From assembly GCF_963259705.1 (NCBI RefSeq), contig NC_081861.1:104773726-104837725 (forward strand): a stretch of DNA of 64,000 bases, written 5' to 3'. Made by a program: the position numbers and the translations under genes. The notes under the pieces were generated by a model, which was not told the origin of the DNA, searched no databases, and saw only the letters and a list, made by a program, of their open reading frames with translations. Below are positions 11,311 through 23,100 of the stretch, piece by piece (the stretch's first letter is position 1; each line of letters starts with the position of its first letter). The DNA is from Myotis daubentonii. Its lineage: Eukaryota > Chordata > Mammalia > Chiroptera > Vespertilionidae.

Positions 11311-12208
11311 ATGGAGAAATATCTTCTGGTGAGGATTAACAAAAACGAAAAAGAGAGAGAGGACCCAAATGAATAAAATCAAAAATGAAAGAGGAGAGGT
11401 GACAATTAACACCAGAGAAATACAAAAGATTGTAAGAAAATATTATGAAAAATATGAATAACTATATGCCAACAAATTGGACAATATGGAAGAAATGGAT
11501 AAATACCTAGAAACATACAACCTTCTGAAACTACATCAACAAGAGTCAGAGAATTCTAATACACAGATTACGGCTAGTGAAATTGAAGCAGAAAAAGAAT
11601 AAACCTCCTAACAAACAAAAGTCCTGGAAATGATGGCTTTACAGGTAAATTTTACCAAACATTAATAGAAAATGAACACCAATCTTTCTCAAAATAATCC
11701 AAAATGTTTCAAGAGGAGGGAAGACTCCCAAGCTCATTTTTTTTTGTATTTGTACAGGTGACTTTTATTTTCTTCTTTATATATATTTTTTTAAATAATT
11801 AAATCTTTGTTGTTCAGATTATTACAGTTGTTTCTCTTTTCTTTGTTTCCCATTTCTTCTTTGTTTCCTTCTCAGTTTCATTCTTCAATGTCTTATAGTT
11901 TTCCAAGTACTGGTCTTTTACCTTCTTGGTTAAATTTATTCCTGCATACCTTATTTTTGTTGTTGTTGTTGCAATAGTAAATGGATTTTCTTAGATTCTC
12001 TTTCTGATTGTACGTTATTGATATGTAAAATTGTGACCAATTTCTGGATATTAATTTTGTATCCTCCTACTTTGCCAAATTCATTCATTAGATCTACTAA
12101 TTTTTTCCTTGAATCTTTAGGGTTCTCTATATACAATATCATGTCATCTGCAAAGTGTGACAGTTTGAGTTCTTCTTTTCCAATTTGATGCTATGACTTC
12201 CAGTACTA

Positions 12209-12721
12209 TCTATACTGATAAAAGGGTAATATGCTAATTAGACTGGATGTCTTCTGGATGACCTTCTGGACGTCCTTTCTGACAAAGCTGGGCCTGGATG
12301 AAGCCACCTGGGATCCAGGGCACTTGTGGTCAGCCTGGGCAAAGCTCCCTGTGGTCCTGGGTGCCTGCGGCCAGCCCGGGCAAAGCTGCCCATGATCCCA
12401 GGTACCTGAGGCCGGCCCGGCGAAGCTGTCTTGGGTCCCAGGTGCCTGCAGCTGGCCAGAGGGAGAGAAGCCCAGGTTCCGGGTGTGGGCGCTGAGGCAG
12501 AAGTGGTTAAGGGGGATCAGGCCTGCAAGGGGGCAGTTAGGGACGATCAGACCAGCAAGGGAGCAGTTAGGGGCGATCAGGCAGGCAGAGGTGAGTAGGG
12601 GTGATCAGGCAGGTTGGTGGGCGAGTAGTTAGGAGCCAGCAATCCCAGATTGCGAGAGGGATGTCTGACTGCCAGTCATTTGGTCTTTCGGTCATATATA
12701 AAAGGCTTTTATATATATAGA
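12209..12721. mobile_element. Helitron-derived composite (two 5' ends facing inward)
   Basis: The left side starts TCTATACTGATAAAAGGGTAAT just after an A, like the 5' end of a HeliBatN element in sense orientation. The right side (12690-12721) is the reverse complement of a TCTATATATATAAAAGCC-type 5' end, abutting the CTAG terminus of the next element. GC-rich internal sequence with GATCAGG(C)AGG repeats lies between (12510-12610). No 3' hairpin is retained. It is therefore a chimera of two truncated Helitrons. Confidence 0.55.
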
Positions 12722-13616
12722 CTAGGGGCCCAGTGCACAAAAATTTGTGCTCTCGGGGGGGAAGGGGGGGCCCTCAGCCGGCCTGTGCCCTCTTGCAGTC
12801 TGGGACCCCTCAGGAGATAACGTCCTGCTGGCTTAGGCCTGTTCCCAGGTGGCAGAGGGCAGGCCCAATCCCTAGGTGCAGCCCCTGGTCGGGCTCAGAG
12901 CAGGTCTGATTGGGGAGTTGGGGCGCCGCCCCCTGTCATGCACAGAGCAGGGCGGATTAAGAGGTTGCGATGCCACCCTCAGTCACGCTCAGGGTAGGGC
13001 CAATTGGGAGGTTCGGACACCGCCCTCTGTCACACTCAAGGCAGGGTCGATGGGGAGGTTGTGGCGCCACCCCCTGTCATGCACAGAGCAGGGTCCATCA
13101 GGGGGGTTGGGGCTCCGTACCCTGTCATGCACAGAGCAGGGCCCATCAGGGAGTTGAGGAGCTCCCCACTGTCACTCACAGAGTAGGGCCGATAGGGGAG
13201 TTGGGGCACCTCTCCCTGTCACACACAGAGCAGGGTGGGTCAGGGGGTTGGGGCACCTCCCTCTATCACCCACAGAGCAGGGCCAATCAGGGGGTTGAGG
13301 CGCTGCCACTGTCACATTCAGGGAAGGGCCAATGGGGAGGTTATGATTCTACCCTGTCACACACAGAGCAGGGCCCGTGGCGGGGGGGGCACCGCCCTCT
13401 ATCACCCACAGAGCAGGGCCGATCAGGGGCGCTGCCACTCTCACACACAGAGCAGGGCCCGTGGGGGGGGGGGGTGCCACACCCTGTCACACACAGAGCA
13501 GGGCCCATCAGGGGGTTTGGGCGCTGCCCCCTGTCACGTTGATCCCAGTGCCGGGAGGCCTCACGGCTCCACTGATCCTGGTGCTGGGAGGCATATTACC
13601 CTTTTAGTATATAGCA
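12722..13616 (-). mobile_element. Helitron 'A' unit with internal minisatellite
   Basis: Non-autonomous HeliBat-type element, read on the minus strand. The 3' end is at 12722 (CTAG, next to a GTGC...GCAC-type hairpin, imperfect here). The 5' end at 13616 carries the AAAAGGGTAATATG motif, although the initial TC has mutated to TG. It joins directly to the B unit, whose 3' end GGCCTCTA lacks its final G. About 14 tandem ~47-bp units fill 12895-13545. No Rep/helicase is encoded. Confidence 0.8.
12895..13545. repeat. ~47-bp minisatellite inside Helitron A
   Basis: About 14 diverged units, each with a core like CCCTGTCACACACAGAGCAG followed by a G-rich spacer (GGGCCGATCAGGGGGTTGGGG). Because 47 is not a multiple of three, long repetitive ORFs appear in several frames (e.g. 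12970-13542). These are by-products, not genes. Confidence 0.9.
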
Positions 13617-14263
13617 TAGAGGCCTGGTGCATGGGTGGGGACCGGCTGGTTTTCCCTGAAGGATGTCCTGGGTCAGGGTGGGGGTCCCCACTGGGGTGAC
13701 TGGCCAGCCTGTGTGAGGGGATGATGGCTGTTTGCAGCTGGTTACACACCCTTCAGGGTGGGGTTCCCCACTGGGGTGCCTGGCCAGTCTGGGTGAGGGG
13801 CTGAGGGCTGTTTTTAGGCTGGCGGGTGACTGAAGCTCCCAACTGCTCCTTTTTTTCTTTTTTTTTTCTTTTTTAATTCTGGGCCAGCTTTAGCTCTGGC
13901 GCCAGCTCTGAGGCCTCTGCTGCTGAAAGCAGGTATCTGGTTTGTTTGTGTTCTATAATCAAAACTCTGTATCAACTCCACCTCTGAGATCCCGGCTCGC
14001 TGAAAGCAGGTTTCTGGGGTTTTGTTTAGCTTCCATATTTGTTACAATGTTTCAAACTGCCAGCTCAGAGGCCAGCAAGGCAGGCGGGGAACGTTGGAGT
14101 CCGCCGTCACTGAAGGAAGCAAGCCTCATTCATGTTCACTTTAAGCTGCCTGGCCGCCGGCCGCCATCTTGGCTGGCAGTTAATTTGCATATCTCGCTGA
14201 TTAGCCAATGCGAAGGGTAGCGGTCGTATGCCAATTACCATGTTTCTCTTTTATTAGATAGGA
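13617..14263 (-). mobile_element. Helitron 'B' unit
   Basis: Minus-strand element whose 5' end at 14263 reads TCCTATCTAATAAAAGAGAA and whose 3' end at 13617 ends GGCCTCTA next to the A unit. It holds two ~80-bp repeats (13668-13825) and a T-rich stretch. Near the 5' end are a YY1-like CCGCCATCTTGG (14161-14172), octamer ATTTGCAT (14183-14190) and CCAAT (14205-14209). No coding sequence. Confidence 0.8.
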
Positions 14264-16080
14264 TGTGTGCTGGATTTTATCCAATGCTTTTTCTTCAACT
14301 ATTGATATGATCATGTGATTTTTATTTCTCCCTTTGTTTATGTGATGTATCACATTTATTTATTTGAGAATTTTGTACCAACCTTGCATCCCTGGGATAA
14401 ATCCCATTTGGTCATGCTGTATGATCTTTTTAATGCATAGGAATTGATTTGCTAATATTTTGTTGAGGATTTTAGCATCTATGTTCATCAGGGATATTGG
14501 CCTGTAATTCTCTTTCTTTCTAGTGTCTTTATCTGATTCTGGATTTAGGATACTGCTGGCCTCGAAAAACATCATGGAAGTCTTTCTTTCTCTTAAATTT
14601 TTTGGAATATTTTTAGGAGTGTTGGTATTAGTTCTTTTTTGAATGTTTGGTAAAATTCACCTGTGAAGCCATCTGATCCAGGACTTTGGTTTGCTGGGAT
14701 TACTGCTTCATTTTCTTAGCTGCTATTGGTCTATTCAGGTTTTCTGATTCTTCCTGATTCAGTTTTTGAAGATTGTATGTTTCTAAGAATTTGTCCCTTT
14801 CTCCCTGGTTTTTCAATTTGTTGGCATATAGTTATTCATATATATATTTGCAATTCTTTGTATTTCTGTGGTGCGAGCTGTTACTTTGCCTCTTTAATTT
14901 CTGATTATATTTATTTAGGTCCTCTTTCTTTTTTTATTGATGTGACTGGTTAAAATTGAAGAAAACTTTTTTTTGTCTTTTTGAAGAATCAGCTCTTGGA
15001 TTCATTAATGTTTTGTGTTGTTTACTTCACTTTTATGTCATTTATTTCCATTCTGATCTTTATTATTTCCTTCTGTCTACTTACTCTAAGTGTTCTTTTT
15101 CTAATTTTTTTTTGGTGTGGTTTGTTTGTTTATTTGAGATTTTCTTGCTTCTAGAGGTAGGCATATAATGTTATGAACTTTCCTGTCAGGACTGCTTTTC
15201 CTGGGTCTCATATAGATTTTATTTTGTTGTGTGTTAATTTTCATTTGTGTCCAGGTAATTTTTTTTATTTCTTCCTTGATCACATTGTTAACCCAGTGAT
15301 GTTCAATAACATGCTATTGAACATGTGCTTAACCTCCATGTGCTTGAATTTTTTTTATTGTAATTGATTTCTCATTTCATGCCATTGTGATCCCAGAAGA
15401 TGTTTGATATGATTTCAATATTTTTAAAATTTTTAAGTCTTATTTTGTGTCTTAAGATTTGGTCTATCTTTGAGACTGTTCCATGTGCACTTGGGAAGCA
15501 TATATATTTTGTGGCTTTGGGATAAAATGTTCTGTAAATATCAATTAAATCCATCTGATCTGGTGTGTTGTTTAGGGTTGCTGTTTTCTTGTTGATATTT
15601 TGTTTGGAGGATCTATCCTGTGATGACTTTGTTGTGTTAAAGTCCCTTACTATGACTGTAATGCTGTTGATCTCTCCCTTACAGCCCACTAAGAGTTATT
15701 TTTATATATTTATGTGCTCCTATATTGGGTACATATGTGTTTATAAGGATTATATTCTCTTGTTGGATCGATCCCTTTAGTAGTATGTACTGACCTTCTT
15801 TGTTTCTTGCTATGGCTTTTATTTGAAGTCTATTTTGTCATATATAAGTATTGCGACCCCAGCCTTTGTTTGTTTGTTTATATTTGCATTGAATATCCCT
15901 TTCCTTCTTTTAACTTTCAGCCTGTGTCTAACTTTTGTTCTTAGGGGCCTTTCTAGTAGACAGCATTGTAGTCATATTTTTTTATCCATTCAGCTACTCT
16001 ATGTCTTTTGATTAGACCATTTGATCCATTTACATTTAATGTTATTGATAAGTACATATATATTTACATTATTATACCTA

Positions 16081-16085
<5 letters not shown>

Positions 16086-16117
<32 letters not shown>
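16086..16117. repeat. (TC)n microsatellite
   Basis: About 16 TC units in the antisense L1 between ORF2 and ORF1. Confidence 0.9.
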
Positions 16118-16121
<4 letters not shown>

Positions 16122-16802
16122 ATGTAGTTTTCTTCTTCTTAATTAGTTCCTTTAATATTTCTTGTAATGCTGCTTTGGTGGTAATGAACCCCTTTAGCCT
16201 TTTTTTTGGTATGAGAAAAAAAGCTCTTTATTTTGCCTTCAATTCTAAATGATGGCCTTTCTGGATAAAACAGTCATAGCTGCAGATCCTTGCTATTCAG
16301 TTTGAATACTTCATGCCCATCCCTTCTGGTCTGCAGTGTTTATTTTGAGAAATCAGCTGACAGCCTTATTGGAACTCCCTTTTAGGTGACTAACTGACTC
16401 TCTCTTATTGCCTTTAAGGTTCTCTCTTTGTCTTTAAACTTTGCCATTATAATTATGATGTGCTTTGCTGTTGGTCTCATTGGGTTTATCTTTACTGGGA
16501 TTCTGTGACTCCTGAACCTGTGTGAACTTTCCCGTAAGCAGGTTAGGGACTTTTTCAGCCATTATTTCTTCAAAAAAGTTCTTTATTTCTCTCTCACTTT
16601 CTTCTCTTCCTGATACCACTATGATGGGGATATTGTTATGTTTCATATTCTGTCAAAGTTGCCTTAAACTATCCTCATTCTTTTTAATTCTATTTTCTTT
16701 TTTCTGTCCTGATTTGGTGTGTTTTTTTCTACCTTATCTTACAAATGGCGGATTTGATCCTCTGTTTCATTCAATCTACTTTTTATTTCTTATAGTGTAT
16801 TC

Positions 16803-17008
16803 TTTTTTAAAAAATATATTTTTTATTTATTTTAGAGAGAGAGAAAGGGAGAGGGAAAAACAACAATGTGAGAGAGAAACATTGACCACTTAGGGGGACA
16901 AACTGACAATGTAGGTATGTGCCATGAGAAGGAATCAAACCGGCAAATTTTTGGTACACAGAATGAGGCTCCATCAACTGAACCATTCTTGGTGGGTGTT
17001 CCAGCATA
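16803..17008 (-). mobile_element. tRNA-derived bat SINE, antisense, old
   Basis: The reverse complement has a tRNA-like head and a tail of A/T runs next to a GAGAGAGAAAGGGAGAGGG purine tract (16834-16856), the complement of the pyrimidine-rich VES body. GAATCAAACCGGCAA near 16932 is the complement of a B-box-like stretch. It is more diverged than the other SINEs. Confidence 0.7.
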
Positions 17009-18545
17009 CTCTTTGTGTATTATTATCCTTTTAAAAATGTTTATTTATTAAATTTATTGGGGTGACATTGGTCAGCATGAACGTGTAGGTTTCAGGTGTG
17101 GGTTTCTATATTACAAGATCTGTATATTGCACCATATGCCCACCACCCAAATTCAAATCTCCTGTCACCTCATATTAGGATCCCCTTTTCTTCCTACCCC
17201 TTCCCTCTGGCAACCACCATACTGATGTTTGTGTTCACGAGTTTCAGTTTTATATCCCACATATGAGTGAAATCATATGGTTCTTAGCTTTTTTTCTGAC
17301 TTATTTCACTTAGCATAATATTCTCAAGGTCCATCCATGTTGTTGCAAATGGCACTATTTCATCCTTTCTTATGGCTGAGTAGCATTCCGTTGTGTATAT
17401 TTACCACATCTTCTTTATCTAGTCCTCTGTTGCAGGACACATTTTGTGTTTCCATGTTTTGGCAACCATGAATAATGCTGCAATGAACATAAGAGTACAT
17501 ATATATTTTTGAAAACATGTTTTCAAGATTTTTGGGGGGTACACCAAGGAGGGATATTGCTGGGTCATATGGTAGCAATATTCTTAATTGAGAAATTGCC
17601 AAACTGCGTTCCATAGTGTTTGTACCAGTCAATATTCCCACAAGCAGTGAATGAGGGTTATCTTTTCCCACAAGTTCTCCAATACTTCTTGTATTGTTGA
17701 TAGTGGCCACTCTAAACAGGTATGAGGTGGTATCTCATTGTAGTTTTGATTTGCATTTCTCTAATTGCCAGTGAGGTTGAACATCTTTTCATATATCTAT
17801 TGGCTATTCATATGTCTTGTTGGGAGAGGTGTATTTTCAGGTACTCTGCCAACTTTTTGATTGGGTTGTTTGTTTGCTGTTGAGTTTTATGACTTCTTTA
17901 TATACTTTGGAAATTAAATCTTTGTCTGAGCTACTATTTAGAAATATCATCTCCAATCTGGATGGTCACCTCTTGGTTTTGTTGTCAGTTTCTTTCCCAG
18001 TGCCGAAGCATTTTCTTTGATGTAGTGCCACTCATTTATTTTTTACTTTACTTGCCTTTGGGGTCAAGTTCATAAAATGTTCTCTAGGAACAGGGTCCAT
18101 AAGTTTGGTACCTATATTTTCTTCTATGTAAGTTATTATTTCAGGTCTTACATTTAGGTCTTTGGTCCATTTTAAATTAAATTTTTTACATATGGACAAA
18201 CTATAAACCAGTTTCATTTGTTTGCATATGGCTTTCCAATTATCCCAGCACAACTTATTGAAGAGACTATCTGTATTCCATTGTATGTTTCTGGGTCATT
18301 TGTTGAAAATTATCTGTCCATATACATGGTTTTATAGCTGGGCTCTCTTTTCTGTTCCATTGACTTGTGACTGTTTCTCTGCAAATGCCATGTTGTTTTG
18401 ATTATCCTAGCTCTGTAATATAATTTGAAGTCAGGTAGCATGATACCTCCAGCTTCATTCTTTTTTCTCAGGATTGCTTTGGCTATTTGGGGTCTTTTGT
18501 GTTCCATACAAATCTGATGATTTCTCATTCTATTTATTTAAAAAA

Positions 18546-19411
18546 CTAGAGGCCCGGTGCACAAAAATTTGTGCACTCTGGGGGAAGGGGGGGGTCCCTC
18601 AGCCTGGCCTGTGCCCTCTCGCAGTCTGGGACCCCTCGGGAGATAATGACCTGCTGGCTTAGGCCTGCTCCCAGGTGGCAGAGGGCAGGCCCAATCCCTA
18701 GGTGCAGCCCCTGGTCAGGCTCAGAGCAGGTCTGATTGGGGAGTTGGGGCGCCACCCCCTGTCATGCACAAAGCTGGGAGGGTTGGGAGGTTGCGATGCC
18801 ACCCCGAGTCACGCTCAGGGTAGGGCCGATTGGGGGGTTGGGGCACTGCCCCCTGTCACACTCAAGGCAGGGTCAATGGGGAGGGTGCAGCGCCACCCCC
18901 TGTCATGCACAGAGCAGGGCCAATCCGGGGGTTGGGGCACTGCCCCCTGTCACGCACAGAGCAGTGCCCATCAGGGGGTTGAGGAGCTCCCCCCTGTCAC
19001 TCAGAGAGTCGGGCTGATAGGGGAGTTGGGGCGCCGCCACCTGTCACACACAGAGCAGGGCCGATCAGGGGGTTGGGGCGCCGCCACTCTCACACTCAGG
19101 GCAGGGCCGATGGGGAGGTTATGGCTCTACCCTGTCACACACAGAGCAGGGCCCGTGGGGGGGGGGTTGGGGCGCCGCACCCTGTCACACACAGAGCCGC
19201 AGGGCGATCAGAGGTTGGGGAGCTCCACCTTATTAGGCACAGAGCAGGGCTGATCAGGAGGTTGTGGCCCCACCCCCTGTCACACACAGAGCCACAGGGC
19301 GATGAGGGGGTTTGGGCACTGCCCCCTGTCACGCTGATCTAGGTGCCGGGAGGCCTCTCGGCTCCACTGATCCCGGTGCTGGGAGGCATATTACCCTTTT
19401 ACTATATAGGG
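18546..19411 (-). mobile_element. Helitron 'A' unit with internal minisatellite
   Basis: The 3' end CTAG is at 18546-18549, and a hairpin with arms GTGCACAAA/TTTGTGCAC lies near 18558-18577. The 5' end at 19411 (CCCTATATAGTAAAAGGG) is joined to the B unit. About 13 ~47-bp units lie at 18735-19335. It is inserted in the antisense L1 RT region, and the L1 text resumes after the B unit. Confidence 0.85.
18735..19335. repeat. ~47-bp minisatellite inside Helitron A
   Basis: About 13 units homologous to those at 12895-13545, with different unit order and internal gains. This gives copy-number variation between Helitron copies. Confidence 0.9.
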
Positions 19412-20144
19412 TAGAGGCCTGGTGCATGGGTGGGGCTGGCTGGTTTGCCCTGGAGGGTGTCCTGGATCAGGGTGGGGGTCCCCACTGGGGTGCCTGGCCA
19501 GCCTGGGTGAGGGGATGATGGCTGTTTGCAGCTGGTCACACACCCTTCAGGGTTGGGGTCCCCACTGGGGTGCTTTGCCAGCCTGGGTGAGGGGATGATG
19601 GCTGTTTGCAGCTGGTCACACACCCTTCAGGGTGGGGGTCCCCACTGGGGTGCCTGGCCAGTCTAGGTGAGGGGCTGAGGGCTGTTTTCAGGCTGGCGGG
19701 TGACGGAAGCTCCCAACCGCTCCTTTTTTTCTTTGTTTTTTGTTTTTGTTTTTGTTTTTGTTTTTTAATTCTGGGCCAGCTTTAGCTCTGAGGCTCCAGC
19801 TCTTAGGCCTCTGCTGCTGAAAGTAGGTAATTGAAACAATGTATAACTCCAGCTCTGACTCCAGCTCTGAGATCCCAGGTCACTGAAAGCTGGTTTCTGG
19901 GGTTTGTTTTTTTTAGCTTCTATATGTTAAAATGTTTCAAACTGCAGGCTCAGAGGCCTGCAAGGCAGGCGGGGAATGTTGGTTTCCTCCGACACTGAAG
20001 CAAGCAAGCCTCATGTTAGTTTCAAGCTGCCTGGCTGCTGGCCGCCATCTTGGCTGACAGTTAATTTGCATATCTCCCTGATTAGCCAATGGGAAGGGTA
20101 GTGGTCGTACGCCAATTACCATGTTTCTCTTTTATTAGATTAGA
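19412..20144 (-). mobile_element. Helitron 'B' unit
   Basis: The 5' end is at 20144 (TCTAATCTAATAAAAGAG) and the 3' end at the GGCCTCTA junction with A. Three ~80-bp repeats lie at 19455-19705. The same YY1-like (20041-20053), octamer ATTTGCAT (20064-20071) and CCAAT (20086-20090) cluster occurs near the 5' end. No ORF of interest. Confidence 0.85.
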
Positions 20145-23100
20145 TGACATTGGGATTTGGATGGGGACTGCATTAAATCTGTGCATTGCTTTTGGTATTA
20201 TGGCCATTTTAACTATATCGATTCTTCCAATCCATGAACTCTGGATATTTTTCCATTTTGTTGAGTTTATTTCAATCTATTTTAATAATCCTTTGAAATT
20301 TTCAATGTATAGGTTTTGCACATTCTTTGTTAACTTTATTCCTAGGTATTTTAATCTTTTGGTTGCAATTGCAAAATGAATTTTTTTCATTTCTTTTTCT
20401 GAAGTTTTGTTGTTAGTATACAGGAAGGCAATGGGTTTTTGCACATTGCTTTTGTATCCTGCAACTTGACTATATTTGTGTATTGTTTCTAATAGTTTGA
20501 TGTTGTTGTTTGTGGAGTGTTTAGGGTTTTCTATATATAGAAACATATCATCCACCAAAAGTGACATTTTGACTTTTTTCTTCCCTATATGGATGCCTTT
20601 TATTTCTTTCTCTTGTCTTATTGCTCTGGCTAGGTCTTCCAGAACTATGTTGAATAAGAGTTGTGGGAGTGGACATCCTTGTCTTGTTCCTGACCTTAGA
20701 GTAAAAGCTTTCAGTTTTTCACAATTTAGTATGATATTAGCTGAGGGTTTACCATAGATGACCTTTACTATGTTGAAGTACTTTCCTTCTATTCCTATAT
20801 TATTGAAAGTTTTAATCATAAATGGATGTTGTATCATATCAAATGCTTTTCTGCATCTACTGATAAGATAATATGATTTTTATCATTTCTTTTGTTAATG
20901 TGCTGTATTACATTTATTTATTTGAGTATGTTGAACCATCCTTGTGCCCCTGGAATGAACCCCACTTGATCCTAATGCATTAATTTTTTTAATGTACTGT
21001 TGTATTCAATATGCTAGTATTTTGTTTAAGATTTTGCAGCTGTATTCATCTGAGATATCAATCTGTAATTTTCTTATTTTGTGTGCTATCTTTGCCAGAT
21101 TTTGGTATCGGGGTTATATTGGCCTCATAGAATGTGTTAGGAAGTATTGCCTCTTCTTCAATTTTTCAGAAGTTTGAGAAGGATAGGTTTTAAATCTTAT
21201 TCGAATGTCTGGTAGAATTCACTGTTGAAGCCATCTGGTCATGGATTTTGTTTTTTTGAGAGGATTTTTATGTTACTTTCAATTTCCTCATTGCTGATTG
21301 GTCTATTTAGATTTTCAATTCTTCATAATTTATTCTATGAATTCTAGGAACTCATCCATTTTTTCTTGGTTATTGAATTTGGTGGCATATAGTCTTTCAT
21401 AATATTCTAATTGATCCTTTATATATTATGAAGTCTGTGGTGACTTATCCTCTCTCATTTCTGATTTTTTTATATGGGTCTTTTACCTTTTTTTCTTAGT
21501 GAGTCTAGCCAGGGGTTTGTCAATTTTTATTAATCTTTTCAAAGAACCAACTCTTCGTTTTATTAATTTTTGTAAGATCTTTTTGTTCTCTAGCTCATTT
21601 AAGTATACTTTTTTATTATTTCCTTTCTTCCACTGATTTTAGGTTGCTTTTGGTATTTTTTTTTTTCTAGTTCCATTATTGGTGGTATTAGGTTTTTTAC
21701 TTGGGATTCTTTTTTTTTTTTTTAGTTAAACCTATATTGGTATAAACTTCCTTTTTATTACAGCTATTGCTAAATCCCAGAAGTTTTTATATGTTGTATT
21801 GTCATTCTAATTGATCTCTATATATCTTTTGATCTCATTTTTATTTCCTCTTTGACCCAGTTATTTTGTGGTAGTATGTTGTTTAATCTCCACATAGTTG
21901 TGGGTTTCTTTACTTGCTTTTTGCAGTTGATTTCCAATTTCAAGGCATCATGGTCACAGCATATGCTTGGAATAATTTCAATGTTCTTAAATTTATTGAT
22001 GCTAGTTTTGTGAGCCAACATATGGTTTATCCTTGAGAATGTTCTGTGTATACTGAACAAGAATGTATAATCTGATATTCTGGGATGAAAAGCTCTCTAA
22101 ATGACAATTATGCCCATTTGGTCTAGTGTTTCATTTAAGACTGATATTTCTTTATTGATTTTCTGCTTGGTTGATCTATTTAGAGCTGTCAATGCAGTAT
22201 TAAGGTCCGTGAATATGACTGTTTTGTTCTGTTTCTCCCTTTTGTTTTGCGAGTAGTTGTTTTATGCATTTCTGTGCTCTCTGATTGGGTGCATATATAT
22301 TAAGAAGTGTTATGTTTTCTTGATATAGCGTGCCATTTATTATTTTAAAGTGTCCATTTTTGTCCGTTGTTATTTTGAAATCTATTTTGTCAGATATAAG
22401 TATGGCTACTCCTGCTTTTCTGTGGATATTATTTGCTTGGAGAATCATTGTCCACCCTTTTACTTTGAATCAACCTTTGTCTTTGAAACTTAGATGTGTC
22501 TCTTGTAGGCAGTATATACTTGGGTTTTAATTTTTGATCCACTCTGCCTCATTTCTGTGCCTCTTTATTAGTGAATTCAGACCGTTTATATATAGGGCAG
22601 TTATTGATGTGTGAGGATTTCCTACTGACATTTTATCTTTTGTTTTCTGGAAGCTCTGTGTCTCCATTGGTTCTTTTCCTTTGTTTATTTCTGTTGTTTT
22701 TGTTTGGTGGTATTCCATACTTCTTTCCTCTGCTTCCTCTTTTTTTTTTTATGCTATGTGTCCTGATTTGTGTGATTTTTTTTATGTGTGGTTACTATTA
22801 AGTTTATAAAATATATACTTGCATATATACAGTAGTTTTTTTTTCTTTTGAGTGCATTTGATCTTCCTCCTTCTCTGCCAGTTCAAACCTTTACCCCCCT
22901 TTTTATGTTTTTGTTATCACAAATTATCCCTGTTTATGCTGTAAGTTATTTTGTGATCTTACTCATAGTTTCGTATTGACCTTATGTTGTTTGTTTCAGG
23001 TAGAATAATTCCCTTGAGTATTTCCTGCAAAGGAGGTTTTCTTCCTGATAAAATCCCTCAGATTCTTTATGTCTTAGACTATCTTTACTTCTCCTTCATA

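Larger units (their letters stand above)
7486..11745 (+). mobile_element. LINE-1, sense, near-complete 5' part, truncated in RT
   Basis: A 5' UTR of about 1.34 kb (7486-8829) is followed by a broken ORF1 (8830-~9730) and the N-terminal half of ORF2 (from about 10040: endonuclease, then linker). Homology stops near 11745 in the early RT region, where an antisense L1 begins. Two VES SINEs interrupt it (9742-9990 and 11123-11310). Numerous stops and frameshifts show it is not mobile. The 5' UTR belongs to the same type as the antisense copy at 25.1-30.1 kb. Confidence 0.85.
11745..17034 (-). mobile_element. LINE-1, antisense, split by Helitrons and a SINE
   Basis: Antisense ORF2 (RT region around 11950-12208; more RT, endonuclease and ORF2 start to about 16050) is followed by antisense ORF1 (about 16170-16800, with NFFEEIMAEKVPNLL in one open piece). 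Helitron sequence occupies 12209-14263, and a SINE occupies about 16803-17008. Compared with the related L1 at 36.6-36.8 kb, roughly 180 bp of host RT sequence is missing at the Helitron site. A (TC)n run lies at 16086-16117 in the ORF1/ORF2 junction region. All frames are broken. Confidence 0.8.

Noticed and set aside
12970..13542. 190-codon open frame of repetitive CHTQSRA-like peptide, plus similar frames at 18702-19253 and 49707-50225
   Set aside because: They run through the ~47-bp minisatellite, occur in several overlapping frames and both orientations of the element, and lack any domain. They are composition artefacts.
12895..13545. Regular repeats with variable spacers, superficially like a CRISPR array
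   Set aside because: The units are diverged and contiguous without unique spacers, lie inside a eukaryotic Helitron, and no cas genes are present.
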